A stretch of 8,341 bases of DNA from Pseudomonadota bacterium (GCA_021795795.1 JAJYPA010000350.1:1-8341); one strand, 5' to 3'. Positions 1 to 8,060 are shown, numbered from the stretch's first letter. Translations and numbers: made by a program. The notes: generated by a model from the letters alone, not told the origin.

Positions 1-1
1 T

Positions 2-2545
2 GATAAAAATGCCGCCATTGAAATGCTTGTTCAGCATATCCTGACCCGCCCAGTATTCGACGCACTCTTTGAAGGATATGCATTTACGGAGGAAAACCCT
101 GTATCGCGATCGCTGCAGGCGGTATTGGCTGTGGTGGACGATCATGCGCTGGATAGCGAAACGGAGGGGTTGGACAAGTTCTATCAGAGCATTCGTGACC
201 GGGTATCCCTCGCCAAAAGTGAAAAGTCGCGCCAGGATCTCATTCGCAACCTGTATGACACGTTTTTCCAAACGGCATTCCCCCGCATGGCGGCACGACT
301 GGGGATTGTCTATACGCCGGTTGAGGTGGTGGACTTCATTCTGCACAGTGCCGATTATGCACTGAAAAAACACTTTGGGACCAGTATATCTGCACCCGGC
401 GTGCGCGTGTTGGACCCGTTCACCGGCACCGGTACTTTCATGACACGGTTACTGCAGAGTGGATTGATTGCCCCCGAGGATCTGGAAAGAAAATACAAGG
501 AAGAGATGTATGCCAATGAAATTGTTCTGCTTGCGTATTACATTGCCGCACTGAATATCGAGAGTACCTATCACGCGATTACCGGTAAATATGAGCCATT
601 CCCAGGTATTGTGCTAACAGACACGTTTCAGATGGATGAGGTGCGGGATGCTATAGATAGAGTGGTCCTGCCGGAGAATAATGAACGGGTGGATCGTGAA
701 AAGCAGCAGGATATACGTGTAATCTTTGGGAATCCGCCGTATTCTATAGGCCAAACAAGTGAAAATGACAATAATAAAAATAATTTTTATCCAAGACTTG
801 ATCACCGGATTAGAGGAACCTATGCTGCGGCGTCAAGTTCTAAATTGGTTAGAAATTTATATGCCTCTGAAATCCGTGCGTTACGGTGGGCGACTGACCG
901 TATAGGTAATAGTGGCGTTGTATCGTTTATTACCAACGGTCGGTTTATAAACAGTAGCAATGCGGACGGACTGAGGAAATCAATAGAAAAAGAGTTTAAG
1001 TATGCATACATTTTCAATCTTCGTGGATTTATTAAAGGACGAATAGGTGAAGATGCCAAAAAGGAAGGACAGGGAATATTTGATATTGTAACAGGAACAG
1101 CAATTATCGTGCTTATAAAGCTAGAGAAACATGAAAATCTATGCGAATTATTTTACCACGATATTGGGGATTATCTAAGTCGTGAAGAAAAACTTGGGCT
1201 TGTTAGTAAATTTACCAATATAAGTGGCGTGAAGTTCATAAAAATAGAGCCAAACGATTCTGGCGATTGGGCAGAACAAAGGAATCAAGAGTTTGATCAT
1301 TTTGTCGCTTTAGGAAGCAAGGAAAAAGAGCAGGACAAAACCATATTCTCTACATATTCACTCGGTATTATAACTGGCCGGGATGCGTGGGCCTATAGTT
1401 TTTCTAAAAGTGATCTGGAGTGCAACATGCGGAGAATGATTGAATACTACGATCAAGAAACCGCCATGTACCAGAAAGCCAGTCAAGGGCTGAGTAAAAA
1501 TAATAAGCCGGACGTTGAGGAGATAGTCAATAGCAACCCTAAGTATATAAGCTGGACACACAATCTGAAAGTAGATGCCACATCAGGGAAGCAGTACAAA
1601 ATTGAGCCCCAGTGTGTCGTTGAAAGCCTGTATAGGCCATATTCCCGGCAACACCTATATTTCAACCGGAGATTTAATGAAAGAGTCTATCAAATACCGA
1701 AATTGTTCCCTACAGACAGCCACAAAAATATCGTTATCTCTGTAACAGGGATAGGCGCTAGGCGTTCTTTCTCCGCGTTGGCCACAGATTGCATTCCAAA
1801 TTTACACCTTCATGATACAGGCCAATGTTTCCCCCTCTACTGGTACGAAAAAGCCAGTGATACCAAACCCGGAGAGATCAAACAGGCAAGTCTCCTGGAC
1901 GACGCGCCACCAGCAGATCAAGATGGTTACATTCGCCATGATGCAATCACCGACTGGGCCTTAAACACTTTTTGTGAGCAATACAAAGACACCAGCATCA
2001 CCAAAGAGGATATCTTCTGGTATGTGTACGGCATACTCCATTCGCCTGAATACTGCACACGCTTTGCAAATGACCTCAAGAAGATGTTACCCCATATCCC
2101 TTACGCACCGGACTTCTGGGTATTCAGCAAGGCTGGCCGCGAGTTGGGCAGGTGGCACCTGAGCTATGAAAATGTTGAGCCATGGCCGCTTACTGAAGCA
2201 CTACACGGCACCATTGAAGATTGCCGGGTGGTGAAGATGCGCTTTGGTAAGAATGAGCATGGCAAGGCTGACAAGACGGTTATCCGGTATAACGACTACC
2301 TGTCTCTGACTGAAATCCCGCTGGAAGCCTATGAGTATGTGGTGAATGGTAGGTCCGCAATCGAATGGATCATGGATCGCTATGAAGTCACGACGGACAA
2401 AGCCAGCGGCATCGTGAATGATCCGAACAAGTGGGCAGAGGAACATGGTGAACCTAGTTACATTGTGGATCTGATCAAGCGTGTCGTTAGGGTTAGTATG
2501 GAGACTGTGCGCGTTGTGAAGGGATTGCCCTCGATGTCCTCATGA
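2..2545 (+). CDS. Type ISP restriction-modification enzyme, C-terminal part (adenine methyltransferase + target-recognition domain), 5'-truncated by window edge
   Basis: The frame is open to the first base, so this is the C-terminal 847 residues of a longer protein; the ATG at 23 is internal. Numbering from that Met, motif X-like YTPVEVVDF lies at 97-105, SAM-binding motif I DPFTGTGTF at 131-139, ANEIVLLAYYIAALNIE at about 164-180, and catalytic motif IV NPPY at 237-240, the signature of a gamma-class N6-adenine methyltransferase. The remainder matches the type ISP specificity region, including YRPYSRQHLYF and the closing WVFSKAGRELGRWHLSYE. In the LlaGI/LlaBIII family one polypeptide of about 1,570 residues carries Mrr-like nuclease, SF2 helicase, methylase and target-recognition domains; the nuclease and helicase should lie left of the window. 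The enzyme methylates one strand of its site and translocates and cleaves unmodified DNA. No internal stop or frameshift is present. The target-recognition part (about 750-1830) is noticeably A+T-rich. The stop overlaps the next start. Confidence 0.93.
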   Translation, partial: DKNAAIEMLVQHILTRPVFDALFEGYAFTEENPVSRSLQAVLAVVDDHALDSETEGLDKFYQSIRDRVSLAKSEKSRQDLIRNLYDTFFQTAFPRMAARLGIVYTPVEVVDFILHSADYALKKHFGTSISAPGVRVLDPFTGTGTFMTRLLQSGLIAPEDLERKYKEEMYANEIVLLAYYIAALNIESTYHAITGKYEPFPGIVLTDTFQMDEVRDAIDRVVLPENNERVDREKQQDIRVIFGNPPYSIGQTSENDNNKNNFYPRLDHRIRGTYAAASSSKLVRNLYASEIRALRWATDRIGNSGVVSFITNGRFINSSNADGLRKSIEKEFKYAYIFNLRGFIKGRIGEDAKKEGQGIFDIVTGTAIIVLIKLEKHENLCELFYHDIGDYLSREEKLGLVSKFTNISGVKFIKIEPNDSGDWAEQRNQEFDHFVALGSKEKEQDKTIFSTYSLGIITGRDAWAYSFSKSDLECNMRRMIEYYDQETAMYQKASQGLSKNNKPDVEEIVNSNPKYISWTHNLKVDATSGKQYKIEPQCVVESLYRPYSRQHLYFNRRFNERVYQIPKLFPTDSHKNIVISVTGIGARRSFSALATDCIPNLHLHDTGQCFPLYWYEKASDTKPGEIKQASLLDDAPPADQDGYIRHDAITDWALNTFCEQYKDTSITKEDIFWYVYGILHSPEYCTRFANDLKKMLPHIPYAPDFWVFSKAGRELGRWHLSYENVEPWPLTEALHGTIEDCRVVKMRFGKNEHGKADKTVIRYNDYLSLTEIPLEAYEYVVNGRSAIEWIMDRYEVTTDKASGIVNDPNKWAEEHGEPSYIVDLIKRVVRVSMETVRVVKGLPSMSS

Positions 2546-3237
2546 GTTGGCTACAGACTATATTCGCATCTCTATTGGGAACCGTTGTCGGGTCTTCGGT
2601 AACTGGCATGATAGCAGCGCGCAATGAAGATAAACGAAAACAAACCTTAATTATTGAAGGGCTTGCCTCGGTACGGACTGAACTCCTGATAGCGGCAAAT
2701 CGGGTAACGAGTTCTATACTCAGTGCGCGGATGGCAATGGATACGGGACAACTTCCACCAATCGGTGATGATCTTACACTAATGTATCGCACCCACGCGT
2801 CAATATTGCATATAAATCTTTCAGCAAAAAATATGCTTTTTATAACGGTCGCCTATTCCTCCCTTGGAATATATGCCCAAGGCAGAAGTGTTAAAGATCA
2901 TCCAAGCCAATTTTCATTCACTTATGGCTTATATATGAATACGCTGAGTGCTATATACAATTCCTATGTGCTTCTTGGAGAAATATTATTGTCCAAATAC
3001 AAAACTTCTATTCCTTCTGAGTTCCCTGTTTTTTACCTCGGCGCACATGCTGTCTGCCAAGCCTGCGACATAGAACTCAGGAAGTTTAGAAATACTCCCG
3101 TCGATAGCTTTGGGGATAAAACGTCTGATATGCGAAACGATATTAGAAATGTCAAAGCCTTTGCCGACTGCTTGTTGATGAACATGAAAGAAAAAGGATA
3201 TAAACCCACGGAATTGGAAATATCATCTACTTCATAG
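2542..3237 (+). CDS. Unrecognised 231-aa membrane-anchored protein, translationally coupled to the type ISP gene
   Basis: I do not recognise the family. The ATG overlaps the upstream stop as ATGA, so translation is probably coupled; an AAGGGA stretch lies at about 2518-2523, too far away to be a standard ribosome site. Residues 3-25 form one uninterrupted hydrophobic segment (LQTIFASLLGTVVGSSVTG core), followed at once by a charged stretch (RNEDKRK), which suggests a single N-terminal anchor with the rest of the protein in the cytoplasm. The body looks helical. A second hydrophobic patch occurs near 98-113 (NMLFITVAYSSLGIYA) and another near 140-150. Two cysteines sit in CQACD. No catalytic motif is visible. 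The base composition is A+T-rich, like the target-recognition part of the preceding gene. Being coupled to a restriction enzyme suggests an accessory or membrane-associated defence role, but that is inference only. Confidence 0.75.
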   Translation: MSWLQTIFASLLGTVVGSSVTGMIAARNEDKRKQTLIIEGLASVRTELLIAANRVTSSILSARMAMDTGQLPPIGDDLTLMYRTHASILHINLSAKNMLFITVAYSSLGIYAQGRSVKDHPSQFSFTYGLYMNTLSAIYNSYVLLGEILLSKYKTSIPSEFPVFYLGAHAVCQACDIELRKFRNTPVDSFGDKTSDMRNDIRNVKAFADCLLMNMKEKGYKPTELEISSTS

Positions 3238-3396
3238 TGCAGTCGGATGTAACACCATTAATTTATTTTCCAGCACAGGCACGCGCGATCAGTCCCATCT
3301 TCAGCCCCTCCGAAAATACCCGATAGATGGACACACCCCACATGCGGGACCGCTCGGATTGTCTTATTCATCTCTGATGGGGTCATGGCGGTCATC
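3238..3396. other. Convergent intergenic region without clear terminator
   Basis: This gap separates the ends of two convergent operons. I see no G+C-rich hairpin followed by a T-run on either strand. Two short open frames occur on the minus strand: one of 45 codons from ATG at 3395 to TAA at 3258, and one of 26 codons from ATG at 3343 to TAA at 3263 (MWGVSIYRVFSEGLKMG...). The second has a protein-like composition and may be the eroded tail of an older gene, but neither has a family I recognise. Confidence 0.4.
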
Positions 3397-3549
3397 TCAG
3401 AATCTCCATGCGCCTATTTCCTCAAACGTGGCCAAGGTTGGAATATGGCTGTCATACGCTTCCGTTTCCAGAAGACGTTTGGTTGGAATCAGGTAAAAAC
3501 CTTTCTGGCTATAGCGAAGGCAAGATGGTGTGATCCGGAGACGCGTCAT
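3397..3549 (-). CDS. Possible small protein (50 aa) overlapping the end of the 668-aa gene
   Basis: An ATG at 3549-3547 is preceded by GGGAG (3561-3557) with a 7-nt spacer, the best ribosome site in the minus-strand operon. The frame runs 50 codons and overlaps the last 41 nt of the 668-aa gene in a different frame. The peptide begins MTRLRITPSCLRYSQKGF and ends EEIGAWRF; it is basic at the N-terminus and acidic at the C-terminus, with no signal peptide or known motif. The overlap and the ribosome site point to a coupled small gene. It could also be a chance frame or the remnant of a larger gene, since other short protein-like frames follow it. The part of this frame upstream of 3549 only shadows the larger gene. 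Confidence 0.4.
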   Translation of the reverse strand: MTRLRITPSCLRYSQKGFYLIPTKRLLETEAYDSHIPTLATFEEIGAWRF

Positions 3550-5515
3550 GTAAAATCTCCCGTGCGGCATTGATCTGCGCCGCATTGATACCAATTGCCC
3601 GTGGTGAGATCGCGAACAAATGTTCAGCGATGGCAATTTCAGTGCCAATATCGACTTCGGCTGCTTTGAACGCAGCCGCGAGAGCGGCACTGTCGACGCC
3701 ATTCCGCCGCGCGACGTAAGCCAGGGACAGAAGGTTCTCCGTGTCACCTGCGAGAGTGCGGATGAAGTCTGCCAAGATCGGCTTCACCTCGGCACTGAGG
3801 GCAAAGCTGTTAGGCCCGGTAGGGCCGGAAAGCCATTTCGCCCTGCGGATCGCGAGGTGTCGGACGGCTTCTGACCAGAACTCTCTATTCAATTGGTCGG
3901 TGGCAGCCATTTCGCGGACGGCCTCGTGGAGACACGGAAGCAAGTTCTCTATGGCCGATGAGCGATCATATTCGAGCGGACGCTGTGGCTCAATCAGGTG
4001 GTCCAGCATCATGAGGCCGACACTGAACTGAAGCATAAGAAGCTTGGCGGCCTCATTTCTACCTTGCCAGCCATCGTTCTCGGTCTCGTCGGGGTCTCCA
4101 AACTCAACGATTTCGCGCAATGTGTCCGTCGAGTCCCAAAACTGTTTCCACAGATCGTCGGCACGTCCAGCCTCGACCATCGGGATGGCGAGCAGGCGAG
4201 CGCCATATCCGTCAGCCCTTGGCCCGGCACCCTCAAAGGGGATAGCGTGGAGCTTGAGGCTTTGACCAGGTTGCGTCGGCCATTCATCGGGGGAGATATG
4301 CCACTCGTCAAAGAACTCAGATGGGGAAGGCATTGAAGATTTCCTGCCGAGTGCGATCAACGCGCCGGCCGCGACCTGACACCAGGGCTCCCAGGGTTCC
4401 GCGTCCGGCGCAGGCTCCGGGCTCCAACGATCCGCTGGCATCTTGACTATGAGAGCCTCGAGAAGCGCGTCCTCGATGAAGCCTTGTGAAGCTGCATCAG
4501 TGGGATGCGGAAGCGGGTTAGCCGACACGGCTGGAATGGCGGTCCGGACGAGCCAGTTTCCCCATCGCGTCATGCATCCAACGGCATCCGCGCGCGGCGC
4601 GATGGTCTTTGCGACTTCGGCGGCGAGACTCTTGATATCGTTGGTCGCCTCGGAAACTTGGTTCGGGGTGGGCTCGTGGCCGAGCCCAAACTGGAACTGA
4701 TCTCGCGCGATCCCCAGCAGGAGCGGCAGGATCAGAGAACCGTTCCACTTCGCCTGTTCCCCAAAAGCTGCTGGTGCCACCGAAGCCACAGCCTTCCAGC
4801 GTTCAAACCGCCACGACGCACCGCACCACATAAGCGCGTGCGCCACAGGATCGGGGTAATCGTAGAGAGCGAGCAACCGGACAAACTCGGCCACGTCGAT
4901 TTCGGCAACGATTGACAGAACATGGTCATCGTCGCTACCAACCGCATGGAAGCTGTGCTCGAAGCTCCCACGCCAGAGAGCTGAGAGCTGGGGATGCCTT
5001 TGCCAGTGCTCCCTCTGATTTCCGCCAGTCTTTTTTTCACGTTGGATGGCGCGGCGTCCCGGGTTTTGGGCGGCTACTTCCACGATGTTACGTGCGATCA
5101 CGAAGAACTGGTCTCGGAATGTGGTTTCAGTGGACGCGGCAATGACCGCTTGGGGCAGGAAGGTTTCGAGCGGGGCAGAATGCCAGGCCAGGGACCATAG
5201 ATACTCCCACATCTCGCGTGTGGGCGTCTTTCGGAGCGCCGCGATGCCAGCTAGAGCCAGCACGACCTGGCGCACGGTTTCGTCATAGTCGCCAAACGTG
5301 TTCTGCTGATCGATGGCCGCCGATAGCTCGGCGTGTTTCTCCCGCGGGTCAACCTTCTCTTTGAAGGCGTCAACCAGGGCCTGAATTAGAGCCGTGAAAG
5401 CGCCGGTCGCTTCTACCTCGCGGAGAAGATTCGCAGGGATGTCCGCAAGCCGTTGCTGCGGGACATGGACGGGGTTGCTTAACCGATATCGGCGCTCTTG
5501 CGGCCACTCAACCAT
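3509..5515 (-). CDS. Unrecognised 668-aa helical protein, third gene of the PLD-like operon
   Basis: I do not recognise the family. The ATG at 5515 is chosen because AGAGGG (5525-5520) lies 4 nt upstream and because this start overlaps the upstream stop by 8 nt (ATGGTTGA), a typical coupled junction. The frame is open back to an ATG at 5614, but those 33 codons lie inside the upstream PLD-like gene. The protein is rich in Ala, Leu, Trp and Glu and looks almost wholly alpha-helical, suggesting a repeat-like or scaffold fold. A basic linker occurs at about 163-184 (RRAIQREKKTGG) and a hydrophobic stretch at 261-270 (LILPLLLGIA). There is no Walker motif, no HKD motif, no zinc-finger cysteine set and no signal peptide. 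It may be a sensor or scaffold partner of the two PLD-like proteins made just before it; this is inferred from gene order alone. Confidence 0.82.
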   Translation of the reverse strand: MVEWPQERRYRLSNPVHVPQQRLADIPANLLREVEATGAFTALIQALVDAFKEKVDPREKHAELSAAIDQQNTFGDYDETVRQVVLALAGIAALRKTPTREMWEYLWSLAWHSAPLETFLPQAVIAASTETTFRDQFFVIARNIVEVAAQNPGRRAIQREKKTGGNQREHWQRHPQLSALWRGSFEHSFHAVGSDDDHVLSIVAEIDVAEFVRLLALYDYPDPVAHALMWCGASWRFERWKAVASVAPAAFGEQAKWNGSLILPLLLGIARDQFQFGLGHEPTPNQVSEATNDIKSLAAEVAKTIAPRADAVGCMTRWGNWLVRTAIPAVSANPLPHPTDAASQGFIEDALLEALIVKMPADRWSPEPAPDAEPWEPWCQVAAGALIALGRKSSMPSPSEFFDEWHISPDEWPTQPGQSLKLHAIPFEGAGPRADGYGARLLAIPMVEAGRADDLWKQFWDSTDTLREIVEFGDPDETENDGWQGRNEAAKLLMLQFSVGLMMLDHLIEPQRPLEYDRSSAIENLLPCLHEAVREMAATDQLNREFWSEAVRHLAIRRAKWLSGPTGPNSFALSAEVKPILADFIRTLAGDTENLLSLAYVARRNGVDSAALAAAFKAAEVDIGTEIAIAEHLFAISPRAIGINAAQINAAREILHDASPDHTILPSL

Positions 5516-6185
5516 GGCGCCCTCTGTGTTGAACATCGCTGTCGCCATTCCAGGCGTCGTCAAAGAAGCGTACCGCTTTGTGGGCCTCAGCATCCCAGCC
5601 CCGTGTGGCGGCATTTACACGGTTGTGGAGCCCCCCAACCGTGGCCCCAAAGTGCCAGAGCTCGTTGTCGATAACGGCGAAGCGGTCATGCACGTAAGGA
5701 AACTTGCTGCCAAGAGAGAATCTGATCTCAATCTTCGCCGCACCAGCTCGCCGTGGCGCGCGTTGGTTTATGGTCGCAACATGCTCGTTGAACAGTTTCT
5801 GTATCTCGCATTGCTCCGTCCGATTTCCATGTGCATTGGTCAGGAACCGGATATCGTTAGCAACTAGTCCATCGGGAAGCCAGAAGAGGATTTGCTCGTA
5901 CCGACTCTGCCGGGATTGGCCTTCCTGCGGCTTGAAGAGAAAGTCGTCGAGAACGAGGATACGATTTTGGGCCATCCAGGCGGCCTCGACAAACGCGGTG
6001 AGGGCTTCAGGTGGACACGCAGCCTGCCGGGCTTTGATAGCAGGCAAGCTTGGAAACGCGCAGGAATCTGAACCTCTGCTGTCATCACCGTAGCCGGGGA
6101 ATGTTGGCCAGAGAATTTGCGGCTCCGGATAGGGGCGGGTGACAGGCGCGGTCACGTTGACGGAACGTGGAGGGGCCAATGGCAC
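5508..6185 (-). CDS. Single-domain phospholipase-D-like protein (225 aa) with HxR variant of the HKD motif
   Basis: The start is GTG at 6185, 3 nt after the stop of the preceding gene; no ATG is available until residue 71, inside the domain. The first 60 residues are Pro-rich and unlike a folded domain, so initiation could also be a little downstream. From about 62 the protein has a PLD-like layout: a helix (FVEAAWMAQN), the core strand ILVLDDFLF (76-84), strand DIRFLTNAHG (111-120), and VHDRFAVID (165-173) followed by W177 and G180. This fits HxK(x)4D(x)6G exactly in spacing (H166, R168, D173, G180), but with Arg where the family has Lys. PLD enzymes build one active site from two such half-sites, so a protein with a single copy must pair, either with itself or with the C-terminal domain of its operon neighbour. 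Likely an intracellular nuclease or phosphodiesterase; it has no signal peptide. Substrate unknown. Confidence 0.8.
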   Translation of the reverse strand: MPLAPPRSVNVTAPVTRPYPEPQILWPTFPGYGDDSRGSDSCAFPSLPAIKARQAACPPEALTAFVEAAWMAQNRILVLDDFLFKPQEGQSRQSRYEQILFWLPDGLVANDIRFLTNAHGNRTEQCEIQKLFNEHVATINQRAPRRAGAAKIEIRFSLGSKFPYVHDRFAVIDNELWHFGATVGGLHNRVNAATRGWDAEAHKAVRFFDDAWNGDSDVQHRGRHG

Positions 6186-6188
6186 GGG

Positions 6189-7874
6189 TTAGGTTCTTCC
6201 CGAAGGTGAGGCTGGTGCCAGCCGGCGCTGCGAAGCATAGGTTTCAAATGGCAGCGCTAGGCTCGCCATTGCCCGCAGCCTTGCGAGGATCGGTTCACTG
6301 TCCGGTACGCTGAGAATGAGTGAGGCACGCTCTCCCAGCGCGTTGAGCGAATTGCCGAGGAACAGAACCTCCTCATCGATTACCAAGAACCGGTCATGAA
6401 GCGGTGGTGATTTCCCGCTCAAAACCAAAGTCGTGACACTTTTCATTCCTCGTGCACTGAGCGTCGCGAGCGCACTGGCGAAACTCGTTAGTCTTTCGTC
6501 CTCAGTCACTATACTGGTGGAGTTCTTGACCGGCTCCTGAGCGCCATCCTGCCGCACGCGGCAGTCCTCGGCGTGCGTGCTCTCGAAGGCGAGCCGCGAC
6601 GTAAGGATGGTGAAGTCGATCCGGGTGCGTGGAACCGCATGTAGAAACTGCGCAATTTGGAGCGCCCCGAAATAGGGGTCAGCAACCATCACCGACGATC
6701 TGGCTCTTCCGATTTGCTCGCGTAAGAACGAAGATGCTTCATTGCGCTGGCCACCATCAAACCAGGTCTGCTTGTACTGTTTTGCAGCGACCCTTCGGAT
6801 ACGGCGCTGCTCCGCCTCGGCCACTTTGGCGATCGCATTGTCGTATCGCCCTTCACCGACCTCAATCGGGATCTCATGCGCATATTCGGTGACCTCGTAG
6901 CTGTCGGTTGAGCTACGCGGCGACTCTGTCCGCGGAACTTGGACCCTTACTCTACGACCTGCCACACCGAGTGACAGCTTCACTGCGCGAATGAACGGAA
7001 GCGGCTGTTGGTAAGCGATGACCCCCTGTACGGGGTGTGAGATGACATAGCCGGTTTGATCGAACGGTAAGGCGCTTTCGATAGTAACTAGGCCATCGGC
7101 TGGGACATCGACAGTTTCAAACCGTGATAGGAGATTGGATCGGCGCTCGAGAGCCGTCAGTTTCAGGTCGTCGAGGCTTTGACCTGGACGGGGCACCAGC
7201 CGGTAGACGAGGCGCTCGTCCCCATCATTGTCCTGTGCAGGAACCAGGGAGTGCTGGACGCGGCGCAGGACGGGATCGGGAACGACAAGAACTAGTCCGC
7301 CGAGATATTCGGTGTAGTCCGAGAGGTCAAGATGCAGGCGGCGCTTCAAGAAGCTGATGGCCGAGCCATCAGCAATGACAGCTTCGAAGCCGGTGTTGTC
7401 GCCAAAACGGCGGTGGATGCGCGGGGCTCCGGGTCCGCGGAATGGCGCAGGATCACCCGGCCCACCTGCATTCGAGAATAGATCGGTGCCTAGCGGGACG
7501 CCAAGGGAAGGCCACTGCGGGTTGTCCTCGAAGGAGGTTGGCGAGAGGGGAACGCCGTCCCTGTTCCTTTCGTCTTCGGTTGAATCAGTCGGAACAGGGG
7601 TTGTGATGTCATTCGCTCCAGCTTCGCGATACCAGTCTATGGCATCACGCGCGCTTAGGACCGTCCGCTTGAAGAAAACCTTGCCGTTTCTACCCTTTAG
7701 CTTGTGACAGTCAAGCTTCCGGGCGCTGGGGGGGCGTGGACGATCCCTTGTAAGAAGGGAGACCGAGCCGAAAAGCAACCGCGCCTGCGATGCCGAGGCC
7801 GGAAAAAAGGTCGCAAGTCGAACGACGGCCCAATCGAACGCGCTAGCGAATTCGCCTTCCTGAGCAGCCGTCAT
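6189..7874 (-). CDS. VPA1262-like protein with C-terminal PLD-like domain (561 aa), first gene of the operon
   Basis: The ATG at 7874 is preferred: GGCGGGG sits just upstream, and the predicted helix FDWAVVRLATFF begins soon after. An in-frame ATG at 7949 would add 25 Arg-rich residues, has no ribosome site and lies within a palindrome. Residues 1-370 form a large N-terminal region of unknown fold, with a disordered Pro/Gly/Asp-rich stretch at about 92-160. Residues 380-555 are PLD-like: helix FLREQIGRARSS, strand VMVADPYFG (395-403), strand IDFTILTS (419-426), then LHDRFLVID (492-500) with G507 and N511, fitting HxK(x)4D(x)6G with Arg495 replacing Lys. From memory this C-terminal block resembles proteins annotated 'VPA1262 family' from Vibrio mobile islands; I hold that name loosely. 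No function is established that I know of. The domain predicts a nuclease-type phosphodiesterase that needs a second half-site, perhaps from the next gene's product. Confidence 0.82.
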   Translation of the reverse strand: MTAAQEGEFASAFDWAVVRLATFFPASASQARLLFGSVSLLTRDRPRPPSARKLDCHKLKGRNGKVFFKRTVLSARDAIDWYREAGANDITTPVPTDSTEDERNRDGVPLSPTSFEDNPQWPSLGVPLGTDLFSNAGGPGDPAPFRGPGAPRIHRRFGDNTGFEAVIADGSAISFLKRRLHLDLSDYTEYLGGLVLVVPDPVLRRVQHSLVPAQDNDGDERLVYRLVPRPGQSLDDLKLTALERRSNLLSRFETVDVPADGLVTIESALPFDQTGYVISHPVQGVIAYQQPLPFIRAVKLSLGVAGRRVRVQVPRTESPRSSTDSYEVTEYAHEIPIEVGEGRYDNAIAKVAEAEQRRIRRVAAKQYKQTWFDGGQRNEASSFLREQIGRARSSVMVADPYFGALQIAQFLHAVPRTRIDFTILTSRLAFESTHAEDCRVRQDGAQEPVKNSTSIVTEDERLTSFASALATLSARGMKSVTTLVLSGKSPPLHDRFLVIDEEVLFLGNSLNALGERASLILSVPDSEPILARLRAMASLALPFETYASQRRLAPASPSGRT

Positions 7875-8060
7875 CAAGCCCCGCCAAGTAGTTCGCGTTC
7901 CACCCGCCTGCCTTATCCTTGCTGGGTATGTTGCGCGTGATGAGAACATCGATGTTGCGCAAGTTTTATCCCGACTGCAATGTATACCAATGGCTGACCC
8001 CCACTTTTAAGTGTAACCATGTTGTTGGTATCAGACAAGAACATACGTTGACCATGCTGG
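7875..8060 (-). promoter_or_regulatory. Leader and putative promoter/operator of the PLD-like operon
   Basis: Reading leftwards, the best promoter hint is an extended -10-like TGGTATACA (7989-7981) without a convincing -35. Upstream of it lies a perfect dyad CACTT-TT-AAGTG (8002-8013). Downstream, the leader has the 12-bp palindrome AACATCGATGTT (7945-7956) and a 9-bp direct repeat ATGTTGCGC (7928-7936 and 7952-7960, 24 bp apart). Such elements would suit a repressor-controlled leader of about 100 nt, but all are short and none is tied to a known regulator. Confidence 0.25.

Noticed and set aside
23..2545. Type ISP gene as a complete standalone methyltransferase starting at ATG 23
   Set aside because: The frame continues to the window edge with family-like residues (DKNAAIE), and the family has a long N-terminal nuclease-helicase part.
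5516..5614. 33-codon N-terminal extension of the 668-aa protein (ATG at 5614)
   Set aside because: It lies inside the PLD-like gene, and the ATG at 5515 has a good ribosome site and a coupled overlap.
3385..5867. Numerous + strand frames of 60-157 codons
   Set aside because: They lie opposite well-packed minus-strand genes with clear coding features and carry no family motifs; they are G+C-rich shadow frames.
7875..7949. 25-codon N-terminal extension of the VPA1262-like protein
   Set aside because: No ribosome site before ATG 7949, Arg-rich unstructured residues, and overlap with a palindrome in the leader.
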